Under the pieces are notes generated by a model. That model did not search any database. It was not told where the DNA came from and worked only from the letters and a program-made list of their open reading frames with translations. From assembly GCA_021372725.1 (NCBI GenBank), contig JAJFTV010000181.1:1-42914 (forward strand): DNA of 42,914 nucleotides, read 5' to 3'. The stretch comes from Chloroflexota bacterium (GTDB lineage: Bacteria; Chloroflexota; Anaerolineae; Anaerolineales; Anaerolineaceae). Each line of letters begins with the position of its first letter. Within the stretch, counting starts at the first letter, position 1. Positions 34,570-42,914 of this stretch are shown piece by piece. Made by a program: the position numbers and the translations under genes.

Positions 34570-34600
34570 AAAAGGAGGCTGTCCCATCAGGCCAGCCTCT
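34570..34600 (-). terminator. Terminator of cspA
   Basis: GAGGCTG (34575-34581) and CAGCCTC (34593-34599) form a perfect 7-base stem. On the minus strand it is followed by a T-rich run (CCTTTTCTT). It lies about 45 bases beyond the cspA stop. The plus-strand side is not T-rich, so its effect on the upstream DUF218 gene is doubtful. Confidence 0.7.
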
Positions 34601-34645
34601 TCTGTCTGTGATTGTGTACTTCTCTTCCTGTGATGGCCTGAGCTG

Positions 34646-34894
34646 CTATTCTTTGCTGACATCCTTGGTGGCATATTTGCCATCATCTTTGATGACAACA
34701 TCCGCTGCCTGCAAGCCTTTTGGACCCTCTTCGATCGAGAATTCTACCGACTGATCCTGTACCAACCGGCGATACCCTTCCATGTTAATCGCCGAAAAAT
34801 GCACAAAAACATCTTCTCCATCCTCGCGGCCAATGAAGCCATAGCCTTTTGCGGCATTGAACCACTTGACGGTTCCAACATAACGTTCTGACAT
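34646..34894 (-). CDS. cspA: CspA-family cold-shock protein
   Basis: The 82-residue protein is a single cold-shock domain: [15 protein letters not shown] with RNP1 (KGYGFI), then RNP2 (VFVHF), and a short charged tail. It binds single-stranded nucleic acid and acts as an RNA chaperone. Two features suit the family: a promoter at 34998-35026 and a leader of roughly 95 bases, the region that folds temperature-dependently in E. coli cspA. I have not folded this one. It has no operon partners. Confidence 0.94.
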   Translation of the reverse strand: MSERYVGTVKWFNAAKGYGFIGREDGEDVFVHFSAINMEGYRRLVQDQSVEFSIEEGPKGLQAADVVIKDDGKYATKDVSKE

Positions 34895-34997
34895 TTTTTA
34901 TCTCCACTATTATTGAATATCTTGCGGGAGCCCGGCCCGTTATAAACAAAATGTGCAGGAATTATCCCCACACATTTTTCCGGCTCGTCACCCAGAT

Positions 34998-35026
34998 AGG
35001 TTATCACCACTTAAAGTGACTGTCAA
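34998..35026 (-). promoter_or_regulatory. cspA promoter with a central palindrome
   Basis: On the minus strand TTGACA (35021-35026) is perfect, the spacer is 17 bases, and the -10 reads TAACCT (34998-35003), a weak match. The spacer holds the palindrome CACTT-T-AAGTG, so a regulator could bind between the two elements. Its function is inferred from position. Confidence 0.5.
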
Positions 35027-35181
35027 GGACGATTTGGGTAAGTTAAGTATGATTTTCTAATCCCTCTGTGGGCTGCGGAATAAATGTTGTAAATTGTTTT
35101 TTCGCCCGCCCCTCTCTGCGAGGTAATGAGGGATTTCTTTCACAAGGAAAATTATCTTACCCGGCCGAGATTTTACCAAGG

Positions 35182-36945
35182 CTAATTGGGAACCAGATCG
35201 GCGAGAAGAATCCAGCCGATGACAGTACCGTTCTGGCCGTTATACTCAACCAGCACGCATTCACGACTGAAATTATCAAAACGCCGGTCATCCGGCAGGA
35301 AGCGAACTGTGGAATTCTCCGGGATTTTGCCGATGGCCTCGAAGGTTTCATAACAACCGCTGCGGGCAAATACCGAGCGAGCAGTCAACCCGCTGATAGG
35401 CGTAGGTGTCAGTGTGGGTGTGGCAGTCGATGTAGGAGTCATCGTCGGCGTGGCAGTGAGGGTGGCTGTAGCTGTTGGCGTGGCAGTATTGGTTGCTGTT
35501 GCGGTAGCAGTCGGGGTCAGCCCTTTGACATAATCGGCTACCTTGCCACCCCCCCACATGGCCAGCAACACCAGGATGGCTATGATGAGAATGACAACAA
35601 GTACCCGGCCGCCGGCCTTGGCCGTATGATAGCTGGCCAGGCAGCGATTCAGCTCAACCACGCGCGGGTCATTGGGGAAACGCCGTCTTACTTCTTCACT
35701 CAGGCGCGATGCGCCAACAGGCAAGCCTTTCGTCCGTTTGCAGGTATCCAATGCCTGTACCAGTTCATCTTCCAGTTTGACCAGTTCGCGGGATAATCCT
35801 TCAATCGAATTCTGAAGATCATCCAAAACATCATCACTGCTTTCGAGAGTTCGAACCTGGTCAATATATTGGCGTGCCTGGCGCGTTAAATTTTGGGCCG
35901 ACTCGAGGGTCTGTGAACGCTCAGCCTGGTTTTTATTGGCTTTGGCCTGTTCTTTTAGCGGCCCGGTGATACGCGGGATGACCATGTCAAGCCGGGAGCG
36001 CAGCCTCTGCAAGGCAATGTTTTCTCCATAATCACCGATCAGGATATCCAGGTCATTCTTGGCTTGTTGAACCGAGCGGACATCGGGTGTGGAAGCAAAC
36101 AGGGCATCATTGATTGTGCGGATGGTTTCCCGGGTTTTTCGCAGCTCCTGAGCCTTATCCTTATACTTCGGCAGTCCTGTGGCCTGCCCGGCCGTTTCGA
36201 CCCGGTCGATGCCTTCTTCCAGCCTGCCACTCTGAAACAACTTGATCCCTTCATGGTAGACACTTTCCGCATCGATATTCTGCTGTAATTTTTGCTCAAA
36301 ATCCTGACCCTCCTGCCAGCGTTGAATTCCAAGCTCGCGCAGGATGGATTGAGCCTTGCCAAGCAAAGCCTGGGCATCGCCATAACGCCCCACCCGGGCC
36401 GCCGATTGGGCTTTGCCGTAGGCTGATGCCGCTTCAGGCGGAAGCGCAACGGCAGGGATATACCCCGTTCGCAAATACTCATCCGATTCCGAGCGATGCT
36501 GCTGGGCACGATCCCAATCCGGTTCAATTTGCAACACCTGGTCGTACAATCGCATCGATTCGGCGTAACGGCCGCCATAAAACATCTTTTCGGCGTCTTC
36601 CATGATCTGTTCAGCTTTGGCGTTATGCCGTCTTTTTTCGGGAGGGGCATCCTCCTCTGCAGGCGAGGGGATAACAGAAGATCTTTCCGGTGTCTCCCAT
36701 CCCGCCGTCTGTGGCAGGGTTGAATCTGCAAAGCCTGATTGTGTCTCGAGCTGCTTAATTTTTCGCTTCAGGTCGCGATGAATGTTTTGCAGTTGTTCCT
36801 GTTGTTCAGGAGAAAGGGTATGAAATTCGTCCCCATGCAGCAGCTCATCCACATCCACCAGCATCTGGCTCAGTTCCAGGGCGGATGGAGAAGAACTGCT
36901 AAGCATTCGATTTGCCTTGTTTTCCAACGAATCCAGATTGATCAT
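35182..36945 (-). CDS. Membrane protein with coiled-coil/TPR-like cytoplasmic part, Thr/Pro stalk and C-terminal SH3-like end
   Basis: Function unknown. From N to C it has a hydrophilic part with TPR-like and coiled-coil segments (about 1-445, including MEDAEKMFYGGRYAESMRLYDQ), one membrane helix (about 455-476, RVLVVILIIAILVLLAMWGGG), a 45-residue Thr/Pro/Ala stalk (TPTATAT-type repeats), and a small C-terminal domain ending NGTVIGWILLADLVPN, which looks like an SH3b domain. The C-terminus is therefore outside if the helix has the usual orientation. It follows the twin-kinase gene by 45 bases in the same direction, so the two probably form an operon. The kinase could phosphorylate the cytoplasmic part; this is inference only. 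Confidence 0.75.
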   Translation of the reverse strand: MINLDSLENKANRMLSSSSPSALELSQMLVDVDELLHGDEFHTLSPEQQEQLQNIHRDLKRKIKQLETQSGFADSTLPQTAGWETPERSSVIPSPAEEDAPPEKRRHNAKAEQIMEDAEKMFYGGRYAESMRLYDQVLQIEPDWDRAQQHRSESDEYLRTGYIPAVALPPEAASAYGKAQSAARVGRYGDAQALLGKAQSILRELGIQRWQEGQDFEQKLQQNIDAESVYHEGIKLFQSGRLEEGIDRVETAGQATGLPKYKDKAQELRKTRETIRTINDALFASTPDVRSVQQAKNDLDILIGDYGENIALQRLRSRLDMVIPRITGPLKEQAKANKNQAERSQTLESAQNLTRQARQYIDQVRTLESSDDVLDDLQNSIEGLSRELVKLEDELVQALDTCKRTKGLPVGASRLSEEVRRRFPNDPRVVELNRCLASYHTAKAGGRVLVVILIIAILVLLAMWGGGKVADYVKGLTPTATATATNTATPTATATLTATPTMTPTSTATPTLTPTPISGLTARSVFARSGCYETFEAIGKIPENSTVRFLPDDRRFDNFSRECVLVEYNGQNGTVIGWILLADLVPN

Positions 36946-36990
36946 TCGTATTTTCCTTCCATTTACTTGCCTGGCCTATAACCAGCCAGC

Positions 36991-39900
36991 TCAGGGGGTC
37001 TCATGGTATACCTGCAGCAAATCCTGTTTGAGATGTTTCGCATGTGTATACCCCCCCGCCAGGGTTTTTTCAATTATCCTCTTGATTCGATCGCTAAGCC
37101 GTTGATCATCAAACGACCAGGATACCGAATAACTGTGAGATGCCTGTTCGATCTCATCCGGCCGGGTGGGCCCGGCTGGTAATGCACCCGGTGCAGGTCT
37201 TCCGGTAAGGATATGATGCAGAGCCCGTGCGCCAAATTGAACCAGATCAAATTGGGTTTCGGCTTCTGTCAACGGTCTGTCCGATAATTTTGCCACATTC
37301 CAATCGATCATAAAAACACCGTTGTAAACCTGCTGCCAGTAATAATGCAATATTTTGTGATCACGGTAAACGATGTGATTGGCATGCGCTTTGGCAAGGA
37401 TATCACAAATTTGTATCGCAATCAGCAAACCCAGTTTCACCGGCATCAAATTGCCCTGGTTATGCCCCGAATCACACAGTATCAGCAGATTCGCTTCATA
37501 ATTCTTTTTTTCCATGGCAAGATACGGCAGCCAGTTTTCATGTGAAAAGCGGGGTAAATTGGCAATGAATTCTTCAGAATTTTCCCATCCATATCGCAGC
37601 AACTGGCCGGTCAATTTTTCCGGTTCCAGTAATACCTGGTCAGGAGCCTGCCCTTCCGGCTCCGGTTTAATAAATCCAAATTCAAACAAGGGTGTGATAC
37701 CCGGGAGCTGCTGCATGATCTTCAATATGCGAACTTCTTCGCTGAATAGAGGCAAGGCATATTCCACCTGGTTCGGTCTCATCACCTTGATGGCACGCTG
37801 CTTCAGTTGATCATCACCCATTCTGACAAAGCCCTGAAATACCCGCGCCGATGAGCCCTGGGCTTCAGGCTTCCACAAGTCGAGGGGTTCACACAGGATC
37901 ATATCTCCATCTTCGCCCAGCGCAGCTTCCTTGAAACCATGGAAAAACTGGTCAGCAAGGTGATTCTTTGGCTTTCGTTCCAGGCTGAGGGAAGAGGATT
38001 TTCCGCCGTTATTCCGTTCGCTCCCAACCGGTTGTTGAGGATTGGCCATAGGCAGGGCAATGTGGTCGCGCAGCCAGCTCAGCTCACGGCACGTCTCCAA
38101 ATATTCACGGGCGGCTTGTGCAGCGCTGTTTCCCTGCCGGAGTGATTTGAGGACAGCCAGGATCCGATCCAGCCACCCGGCCGGGCCAATCCGGCTGCGA
38201 TATTCACGAGCGATGACTTCATTGCGGGTGGCATATTCAAGCGCATTTTCAGACCCAACGGGCCCTGCGCTCAGGGCATCCAGCCATTGATCGATGCCTT
38301 CGAGCATTTCAATACCATGCAGAACACGCAGCCTTTCAGGATCCCATAACAGAAGACGACGCAATGCACGTTTCATCACCTCGAATTCTTTCCGCTCCCA
38401 GGCGTCCAGGATAATATTAACCTGGGCAACAGGCTGGTACACATTCCGCTCCATGGAACGTCCGGCCGCCGGATATACAACCCCGATATCCTGCGCAAGG
38501 GTGAGCAGATCGCGATATTCCAGCCCAGAAAAAGGCGGAACCGGTTCAGACTGTTTCCAACGCGGGATGATTTCATTGCGAAGTTTGTTCAGCCAGATCT
38601 GCATTAAACGATTTTTCTCATTCGCTCCGACAAACCCGTTTGTCTCGCCGAATAGATCTGTATCCAGATTTTCAGATGTCTCTCTGGAAGGCTTGAGACA
38701 ATCCTCAAGCATGCGCGCAAAATGCGTTATCGCTTCCAGTGGTGTGGGAGAATCGGGATCAATTTCCAGTTGCATGACCCGCAGCATTCTGCTGACTTCG
38801 GGATACCAAACCGGAAGAGCCGATGATTTTGTCTCACGCATCAAAAGCCACAGGATATCGGTCCAATTGTTTTGAAATGCTTCTTCTATCGCATGAAGGA
38901 AGACAGTCTGATTCTCATCCGAATAAGACATGCCGATGCTGCTGAGGGAATAAAGGAGCCGCCATACGGTACTGTCACCACCCGGCAGGTTTTGGGCTTG
39001 CTCTGCCAGCCAGTGAAATTCGACCATTTTCCCGCTTCCGGCCAGCTCTCTTCCCAGGCGGCTGAATAATTCGAGTGCAGCATCATAATCAGGATATTCG
39101 CCATAATTCAGCAGTTTGGCCTGAATTTTTTGCAGGTCGTGGATTTGACCGATCCGCGGATGATCACCTTGCAGCAAACCTTTTTCCTTGACCCGGATTT
39201 GACCAAGAGGTTCCTCACAGGATATCAGGCGTTCTTCAACCTTTTGGCGGATTTTTTGAATTTCAGGGATGGCATTGGCAGCGTTTACCTTGTCCGGCCA
39301 ATCCAACTGCTTGAACAAACCCGGCTGGGAACGTTTAAGAAATTTTCCCATGCCATCCAGCATTTGCATGTAATCATCAGATGCGGTGAACAACCGGTCG
39401 CGGGTGGTGCCGTCCATCTCCAGGAATTGGGCATTCCCCCAGTCGATGATCATACATTGGCTGGTCTCCGGATCCCAGAAGATGTGATCCGGTTTAACGT
39501 CATTCCACAATATCCCGCCTTTCTCAACTCCATCCAGTTCCACCGGATAATGGTGAATTTCTTCAAACAAGGTCACCACGGCATCGAGACAGCGCAGGAA
39601 AATATATTCCGGCTGTTTCTTCATCTCGATCAGACTGGCCAGGAAATGGCTTTCCCGCCGTGAAAAGACACCTTTTTTTTCGAGCAGTTCTTTGGCTTGC
39701 ATGTTTGGCAGACGGCTCAGTAACTCCAGATCAAAACCACCCGCTTTTTCAATGATAATAAAGAAATCTGCCGAATTTTCATATTCGGTTTTGGCGATGT
39801 CGAGCAGTTTGGGAACGGTCAAAGTTCCGGCTTGCAGCTTTATCCGGAAGCCCTTCAAGCTGGCCAGAATCCTGCCTTCAGACTGGATCTGGTTCGACTG

Positions 39901-40068
39901 GCGCAGAATATCGGCCTGGAATGCAGAGCGGCGCGGGCGTTTAAGGATAGCTCTCTGCCCGTCGGTGACGGAACGGACAATGTAGACCTCGCCCGCATCG
40001 CCTTCACCCAGCTTGCTCGCGAGACTCCAGGCAGTCGTCTGACCCGTCACAACGTTCCGGTCATCCAC
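36991..40068 (-). CDS. 1025-residue protein with two divergent Ser/Thr-type kinase domains
   Basis: Two kinase-like domains flank about 450 residues of helical sequence. The N-terminal one has a glycine loop (GEGDAGEVY, 21-29), Lys43 in AILK, WNDVKPDHIF (188-197) in place of HRDLKPxN, and IDWGN with D209 in place of DFG. The C-terminal one has GSSARVFQG, Lys761 in AIKVM, IVYRDHKILHYYW around D903 and IDWNVA with D922, again lacking DFG. The retained lysines and aspartates leave activity possible, but the missing Asn at the catalytic loop of the second domain makes it a candidate pseudokinase. The start is GTG at 40068. I know no family with this exact order. The gene for the Thr/Pro-stalk membrane protein follows after 45 bases. 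Confidence 0.82.
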   Translation of the reverse strand: MDDRNVVTGQTTAWSLASKLGEGDAGEVYIVRSVTDGQRAILKRPRRSAFQADILRQSNQIQSEGRILASLKGFRIKLQAGTLTVPKLLDIAKTEYENSADFFIIIEKAGGFDLELLSRLPNMQAKELLEKKGVFSRRESHFLASLIEMKKQPEYIFLRCLDAVVTLFEEIHHYPVELDGVEKGGILWNDVKPDHIFWDPETSQCMIIDWGNAQFLEMDGTTRDRLFTASDDYMQMLDGMGKFLKRSQPGLFKQLDWPDKVNAANAIPEIQKIRQKVEERLISCEEPLGQIRVKEKGLLQGDHPRIGQIHDLQKIQAKLLNYGEYPDYDAALELFSRLGRELAGSGKMVEFHWLAEQAQNLPGGDSTVWRLLYSLSSIGMSYSDENQTVFLHAIEEAFQNNWTDILWLLMRETKSSALPVWYPEVSRMLRVMQLEIDPDSPTPLEAITHFARMLEDCLKPSRETSENLDTDLFGETNGFVGANEKNRLMQIWLNKLRNEIIPRWKQSEPVPPFSGLEYRDLLTLAQDIGVVYPAAGRSMERNVYQPVAQVNIILDAWERKEFEVMKRALRRLLLWDPERLRVLHGIEMLEGIDQWLDALSAGPVGSENALEYATRNEVIAREYRSRIGPAGWLDRILAVLKSLRQGNSAAQAAREYLETCRELSWLRDHIALPMANPQQPVGSERNNGGKSSSLSLERKPKNHLADQFFHGFKEAALGEDGDMILCEPLDLWKPEAQGSSARVFQGFVRMGDDQLKQRAIKVMRPNQVEYALPLFSEEVRILKIMQQLPGITPLFEFGFIKPEPEGQAPDQVLLEPEKLTGQLLRYGWENSEEFIANLPRFSHENWLPYLAMEKKNYEANLLILCDSGHNQGNLMPVKLGLLIAIQICDILAKAHANHIVYRDHKILHYYWQQVYNGVFMIDWNVAKLSDRPLTEAETQFDLVQFGARALHHILTGRPAPGALPAGPTRPDEIEQASHSYSVSWSFDDQRLSDRIKRIIEKTLAGGYTHAKHLKQDLLQVYHETP

Positions 40069-40153
40069 GGCAGAATCCTGTATTGATTTTTTTCAACAGG
40101 AATATAAATTCCTGAATTTGTGTATATATTTCAAAAACCATTTGTTGGGTTCA

Positions 40154-40180
40154 ATTATAAGGGAAAATTGTGAATGTCAA
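40154..40180 (-). promoter_or_regulatory. Promoter of the twin-kinase gene
   Basis: On the minus strand TTGACA (40175-40180) and TATAAT (40154-40159) are both perfect, but the spacer is only 15 bases. A small hairpin (CAGGAAT 40097-40103 with ATTCCTG 40108-40114) lies between it and the GTG start at 40068. Confidence 0.65.
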
Positions 40181-40266
40181 CCCACGGGTTATCGACGGCA
40201 AGTCGATGATGGAGGAATATTTTAATCGGTAAGTAGTAAAACGACGATATAATTTCGACAGGCCTG

Positions 40267-40767
40267 CTACTGGTCACCTGCTTTCTTGTCCATGCCCACA
40301 ACAGCCTTGTGGTAATTCAATTCCTTCTGTTTTCGTTCAAGTGCTGCCTGATAAGGCTGTAAGCTTTCCTTCAATTTCATGTTTTGCTCAAGAAACTCTT
40401 TGGACTGCTGCCTGACTGCAACCGTGCTCATAATAAAGACTAGTATGCCGGTGATCAAAAAAACCATCCAGATGATCACCTCGTATTGGAACCAGGCCCA
40501 GAGACTGGCGAGTGTAAACAGCGCGCTGATAACAAGCAGAATCACATAAAAGATATTCTTCTTGTATCCTTCCCGGCTGGTTGTTTCCTGAATAATCTCG
40601 CTTAGGTTAGTGATCTCCTGCTCAAGTTTTTTGATCGCCAGTTCGGAGGCGGTTTTATCAACGAGTTGTTCGGTGCCGCAATGCCCGCACACAAAACGAT
40701 CAACATCATTTGGCATCTGCAATTTTTCGCCACAGTTTGGGCAGGTCAGAGAAACAAAATCGGTCAT
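40267..40767 (-). CDS. Zinc-ribbon membrane protein of unknown function
   Basis: The 166-residue protein begins with a rubredoxin-like zinc ribbon (CPNCGEKL and CGHCGTEQ, residues about 9-33). A charged coiled coil follows (about 40-68), then two membrane helices (about 72-92 and 95-115, ILLVISALFTLASLWAW and the next) and a second coiled coil to the end. The ribbon could bind a protein or nucleic-acid partner at the cytoplasmic face. It is upstream of the twin-kinase gene with about 200 bases and a promoter between them, so it is not necessarily in the same transcript. No family name is assigned. Confidence 0.75.
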   Translation of the reverse strand: MTDFVSLTCPNCGEKLQMPNDVDRFVCGHCGTEQLVDKTASELAIKKLEQEITNLSEIIQETTSREGYKKNIFYVILLVISALFTLASLWAWFQYEVIIWMVFLITGILVFIMSTVAVRQQSKEFLEQNMKLKESLQPYQAALERKQKELNYHKAVVGMDKKAGDQ

Positions 40768-41197
40768 AAGTTCTCCCCTGGTAATGATTTTTGTACCTTA
40801 ATCTAAACAGGTCAAGCTGTTGGGTATCGTACTCCCGTTTTTAACGTTTTGCAGTTTGGAACTTGCCCGACAGGGGGCATCTGTACTGATGAATCCGCAA
40901 AAAGCTGCTCAATGGTAAGGATCTGCATCCTGGGATATTGCTTATTCTACAAATTGGTCAGATAAAAGTTGGCTTTGGCAACTTCAGCAATCATATTGTG
41001 GCATTGAAAGATTATCACCGTAGTAGAGGGTGCTGGATTGCATGAGCTTTCCTTGTTGGTTAAACTGGTTGTAAGGATATTATACAGATAAATACGAGAA
41101 ACACTCGCGTAGCATTGGTTAAATGTCCACATTGAACACCTTGAAGATCGCCATGAGGATAGCATTTCAAAATGAACAATGTGGTAATCACCCACCA
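40768..41197. other. Gene-free stretch, nothing recognised
   Basis: About 430 bases separate the zinc-ribbon gene from the lipoprotein gene. I see no convincing open frame, tRNA or strong terminator. The few short frames here lack ribosome sites and motifs. Confidence 0.5.
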
Positions 41198-41755
41198 TTA
41201 TGGGCCAAGGTAAGTCCAATCGCCACATTCAGAATCTAACCTGACAGAAAATGCACTAGATGTGACATACATCGTTATTCCTGCAATTCCAAAGTGATTG
41301 TCGATAATGTCTCCTGTCCTGGTATTGATCTCCCAATAACAATCGTCACCTGTACCCAGCGATCGCCATAAACCGGGTGCTATCTCCGAATTCACAAGAT
41401 AAAAGCCCGGTATTTTGTCGGCCATTGTCGGATCTTTCGTGTTGGTAGGCACCGTCGTTGCAGTTGGTATGAGTGTTTCGGTAGGAGTATATATCGGTGT
41501 AGCAGTAGATGTAACAGTGACGATGACTATACGTGGAGTTAGGGTCGAATATGGTGTATAAGTTGGATAAGCTGTCATTGTCGGAAATGGCGTATAGGTT
41601 GGATAAGAAGTCAATGTGGCATATGCAGTTTGGGTTGGTATAGCGTTTAATGTGGCAACCAAAGGTGTCGCAATTTGCTCCGGTGAAGGAGAACACGCCG
41701 CAGAAAACACGGACAAAAACAAGAGCAAAGATATAAAACGGATTGGATTGTTCAT
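41198..41755 (-). CDS. Repeat-rich lipoprotein with a C-terminal domain of unknown function
   Basis: The 185-residue protein has a signal peptide ending in lipobox FSAAC (Cys21). A Thr/Pro/Tyr-rich stalk built from near repeats (YPTYTPFPTMTA then YPTYTPYSTLTP, about 52-76) continues in Thr-rich sequence to about 110. The C-terminal part (about 115-185) contains GFYLVNSEIAPGLWRSLG, CYWEI and CGDWTYL, a domain I remember as common at the ends of surface lipoproteins in this phylum and in actinobacteria. It should stand off the membrane. The repeat region also repeats at DNA level. It has no close partners. Confidence 0.82.
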   Translation of the reverse strand: MNNPIRFISLLLFLSVFSAACSPSPEQIATPLVATLNAIPTQTAYATLTSYPTYTPFPTMTAYPTYTPYSTLTPRIVIVTVTSTATPIYTPTETLIPTATTVPTNTKDPTMADKIPGFYLVNSEIAPGLWRSLGTGDDCYWEINTRTGDIIDNHFGIAGITMYVTSSAFSVRLDSECGDWTYLGP

Positions 41756-41999
41756 GGTTTTTCCTTTTTCGTTCTAAATAATTCCTCCGCACACTCAATA
41801 GATCAATTACTTGTGTATCACTTCATAACAAATTATCCACTCGTGGGACAAAAACGCAAACCAAATAGCCGTCCAAATTGATCATTCCTTGACTCTAAAT
41901 GCAATAATCTACAGAAAATTCATTGTACAATTATCTTGATTTTGGATTTATGAATATGGTTTCCTTTTCAAACTCCAAACATCCAGAAGGTGGCACAAG

Positions 42000-42747
42000 A
42001 TGAATCAATCAGTTCCTGCCATCCGCATCAACAATCTCAAGAAAAATTACGGCCGCGTTCAGGCCCTGCGCGGGGTCAACCAGGAGGTCAGGCAGGGCGA
42101 GATCTTCGGCTTTCTGGGCCCGAACGGGGCAGGCAAAACCACCACCATCCGCTGCATGCCCAATCTCATCCGCCCCAATGGCGGAAGCATCGAAATCCTG
42201 GGCCAGAACCCGCAAAAATCCCCCGCCGGACTACGGCCGCCAGATCGGTTATTTGCCGGGCGAGCTGGATCCGGAAGGCAACCTGATCGTCAAAGGGCAA
42301 CAAGCAGAAGGTAGGTGTGGCGCAGGCCATGATGGGCAAACCGGAGTTGATGCTGCTGGACGAACCCACCAGCGGGTTGGATCCATTGATGCAGCAGGAG
42401 GTGTACAAGCTGATCCTCGAGGCTCAGGCACAGGGGACGACCATATGCTGCTGCCATCCACCAAAGTGGCGAGCAGTCTGGCCGGGATCATTTTGGTTGC
42501 AAACTATTTGCTAACCGGGCTCAGCAATATCAATCCGGATTTGAAAAATATCTACAAATTAACTCCCTTGAATTATTACCAGGGCGGTATGGCTGTGGGC
42601 GGCCTAAACTGGGGCTGGTTCCTGGGGCTGTTGGTGGCAAGCTTGCTACTGGCAGTCATTGCATGGCAACTGTTTCTGCGGCGCGACATCCGCGTGGGCG
42701 GTGAGCGAAGTTGGCGTTTTTCAGCCACCCAGATGTTGCGAAAGTGA
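42000..42747 (+). pseudogene. Decayed ABC transporter: ATPase fragments fused to a permease C-terminus
   Basis: The first frame (from ATG 42000) encodes an ABC ATPase start with Walker A GPNGAGKTT. It shifts frame near 42225, where the next frame gives YGRQIGYLPGELDPEGN. A deletion follows: SKGNKQKVGVAQA, the signature region, joins directly after DPEGNLI, so roughly 60 residues normally between them are missing. Walker B LLDEPTSGLDP is intact (about 42350-42385). Near 42450-42475 the sequence passes into a permease C-terminus (SLAGIILVANYLLTG to ATQMLRK, ending at 42747). Two fused fragments, at least two frame changes and lost segments mean it cannot make a working transporter. Confidence 0.8.
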
Positions 42748-42914
42748 GTCATGGAAAAAGATTACCCTGGCTTCCCGATCCGTACCGGATCATGTTGAAG
42801 TTCTGGCATTTCTTTCTGAGCACGGCGAAATGGTAGGTGCAGATTGTTTTGGCAGGTCAATCTGAGTCGCCGGTAACTCAAACACAAACTCTCTGGCTGA
42901 GTCTCGCGATTGCT

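Noticed and set aside
1..42914. UGA-encoded selenocysteine in a local gene, suggested by selB
   Set aside because: No frame with a motif continuing through an in-frame TGA was seen in the genes I examined.
1..42914. CRISPR array or phage module
   Set aside because: No regularly spaced repeats, integrase or structural phage genes are visible.

Overview
The window reads as chromosomal DNA of an anaerobic member of the Chloroflexota, most probably class Anaerolineae. This is an inference. It rests on protein style: Thr/Pro-rich linkers in exported proteins, stand-alone antiporter-like membrane genes and a SelB translation factor. It also rests on remembered resemblance, since no database was searched. 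There is no CRISPR array, intact insertion sequence, phage module or rRNA operon. The only RNA gene seen is tRNA-Leu(CAG).

Layout. Positions 1-19,600 form a long run of leftward genes. It begins with a 3'-truncated abgB-like M20 amidohydrolase behind a long leader containing a large hairpin. Next come nadD and obgE, then a ribosomal block (rplU, rpmA and an unusual L31 protein fused to an RNA-polymerase alpha-CTD-like domain) with a near-ideal promoter and terminator. After a small inverted-repeat element come selB and a coiled-coil gene. Three overlapping membrane genes related to the proton-pumping arm of complex I follow, with an unrecognised soluble protein next to them. The run ends with a catabolic-looking block: a PLP enzyme, a family-2 glycosyltransferase, a threonine-synthase-like PLP enzyme, carbamate kinase, a YgeW-type knotted carbamoyltransferase and a HutC-type GntR regulator with visible operator-like palindromes over its own promoter. 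folD lies beyond, facing left. Positions 20,675-26,707 face right: UDP-glucose dehydrogenase, then a partner-switching module made of an STAS antagonist, a HATPase anti-sigma-type kinase and a giant six-GAF PP2C phosphatase.

Positions 26,722-32,610 face left again: a DivIC/FtsB-like protein, tRNA-Leu, mtaB, a lipoprotein, a TPR protein, proC and an RNA-methyltransferase-like gene. A PatB/MalY aminotransferase and a DUF218 membrane protein face right. Leftward cspA follows. Then come a membrane protein with a Thr/Pro stalk and a 1025-residue protein with two divergent kinase domains, and upstream of these a zinc-ribbon membrane protein. The right edge holds a repeat-rich lipoprotein and a decayed ABC transporter.

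How the parts work together. Housekeeping functions (translation, NAD, folate and proline synthesis, tRNA modification) are interspersed with three less ordinary modules: the YgeW/carbamate-kinase block, which could yield ATP from a carbamoylated substrate; the complex-I-like membrane arm without redox subunits; and the twin-kinase signalling cluster. The L31-alphaCTD fusion is the most clear-cut novelty visible in the sequence itself.
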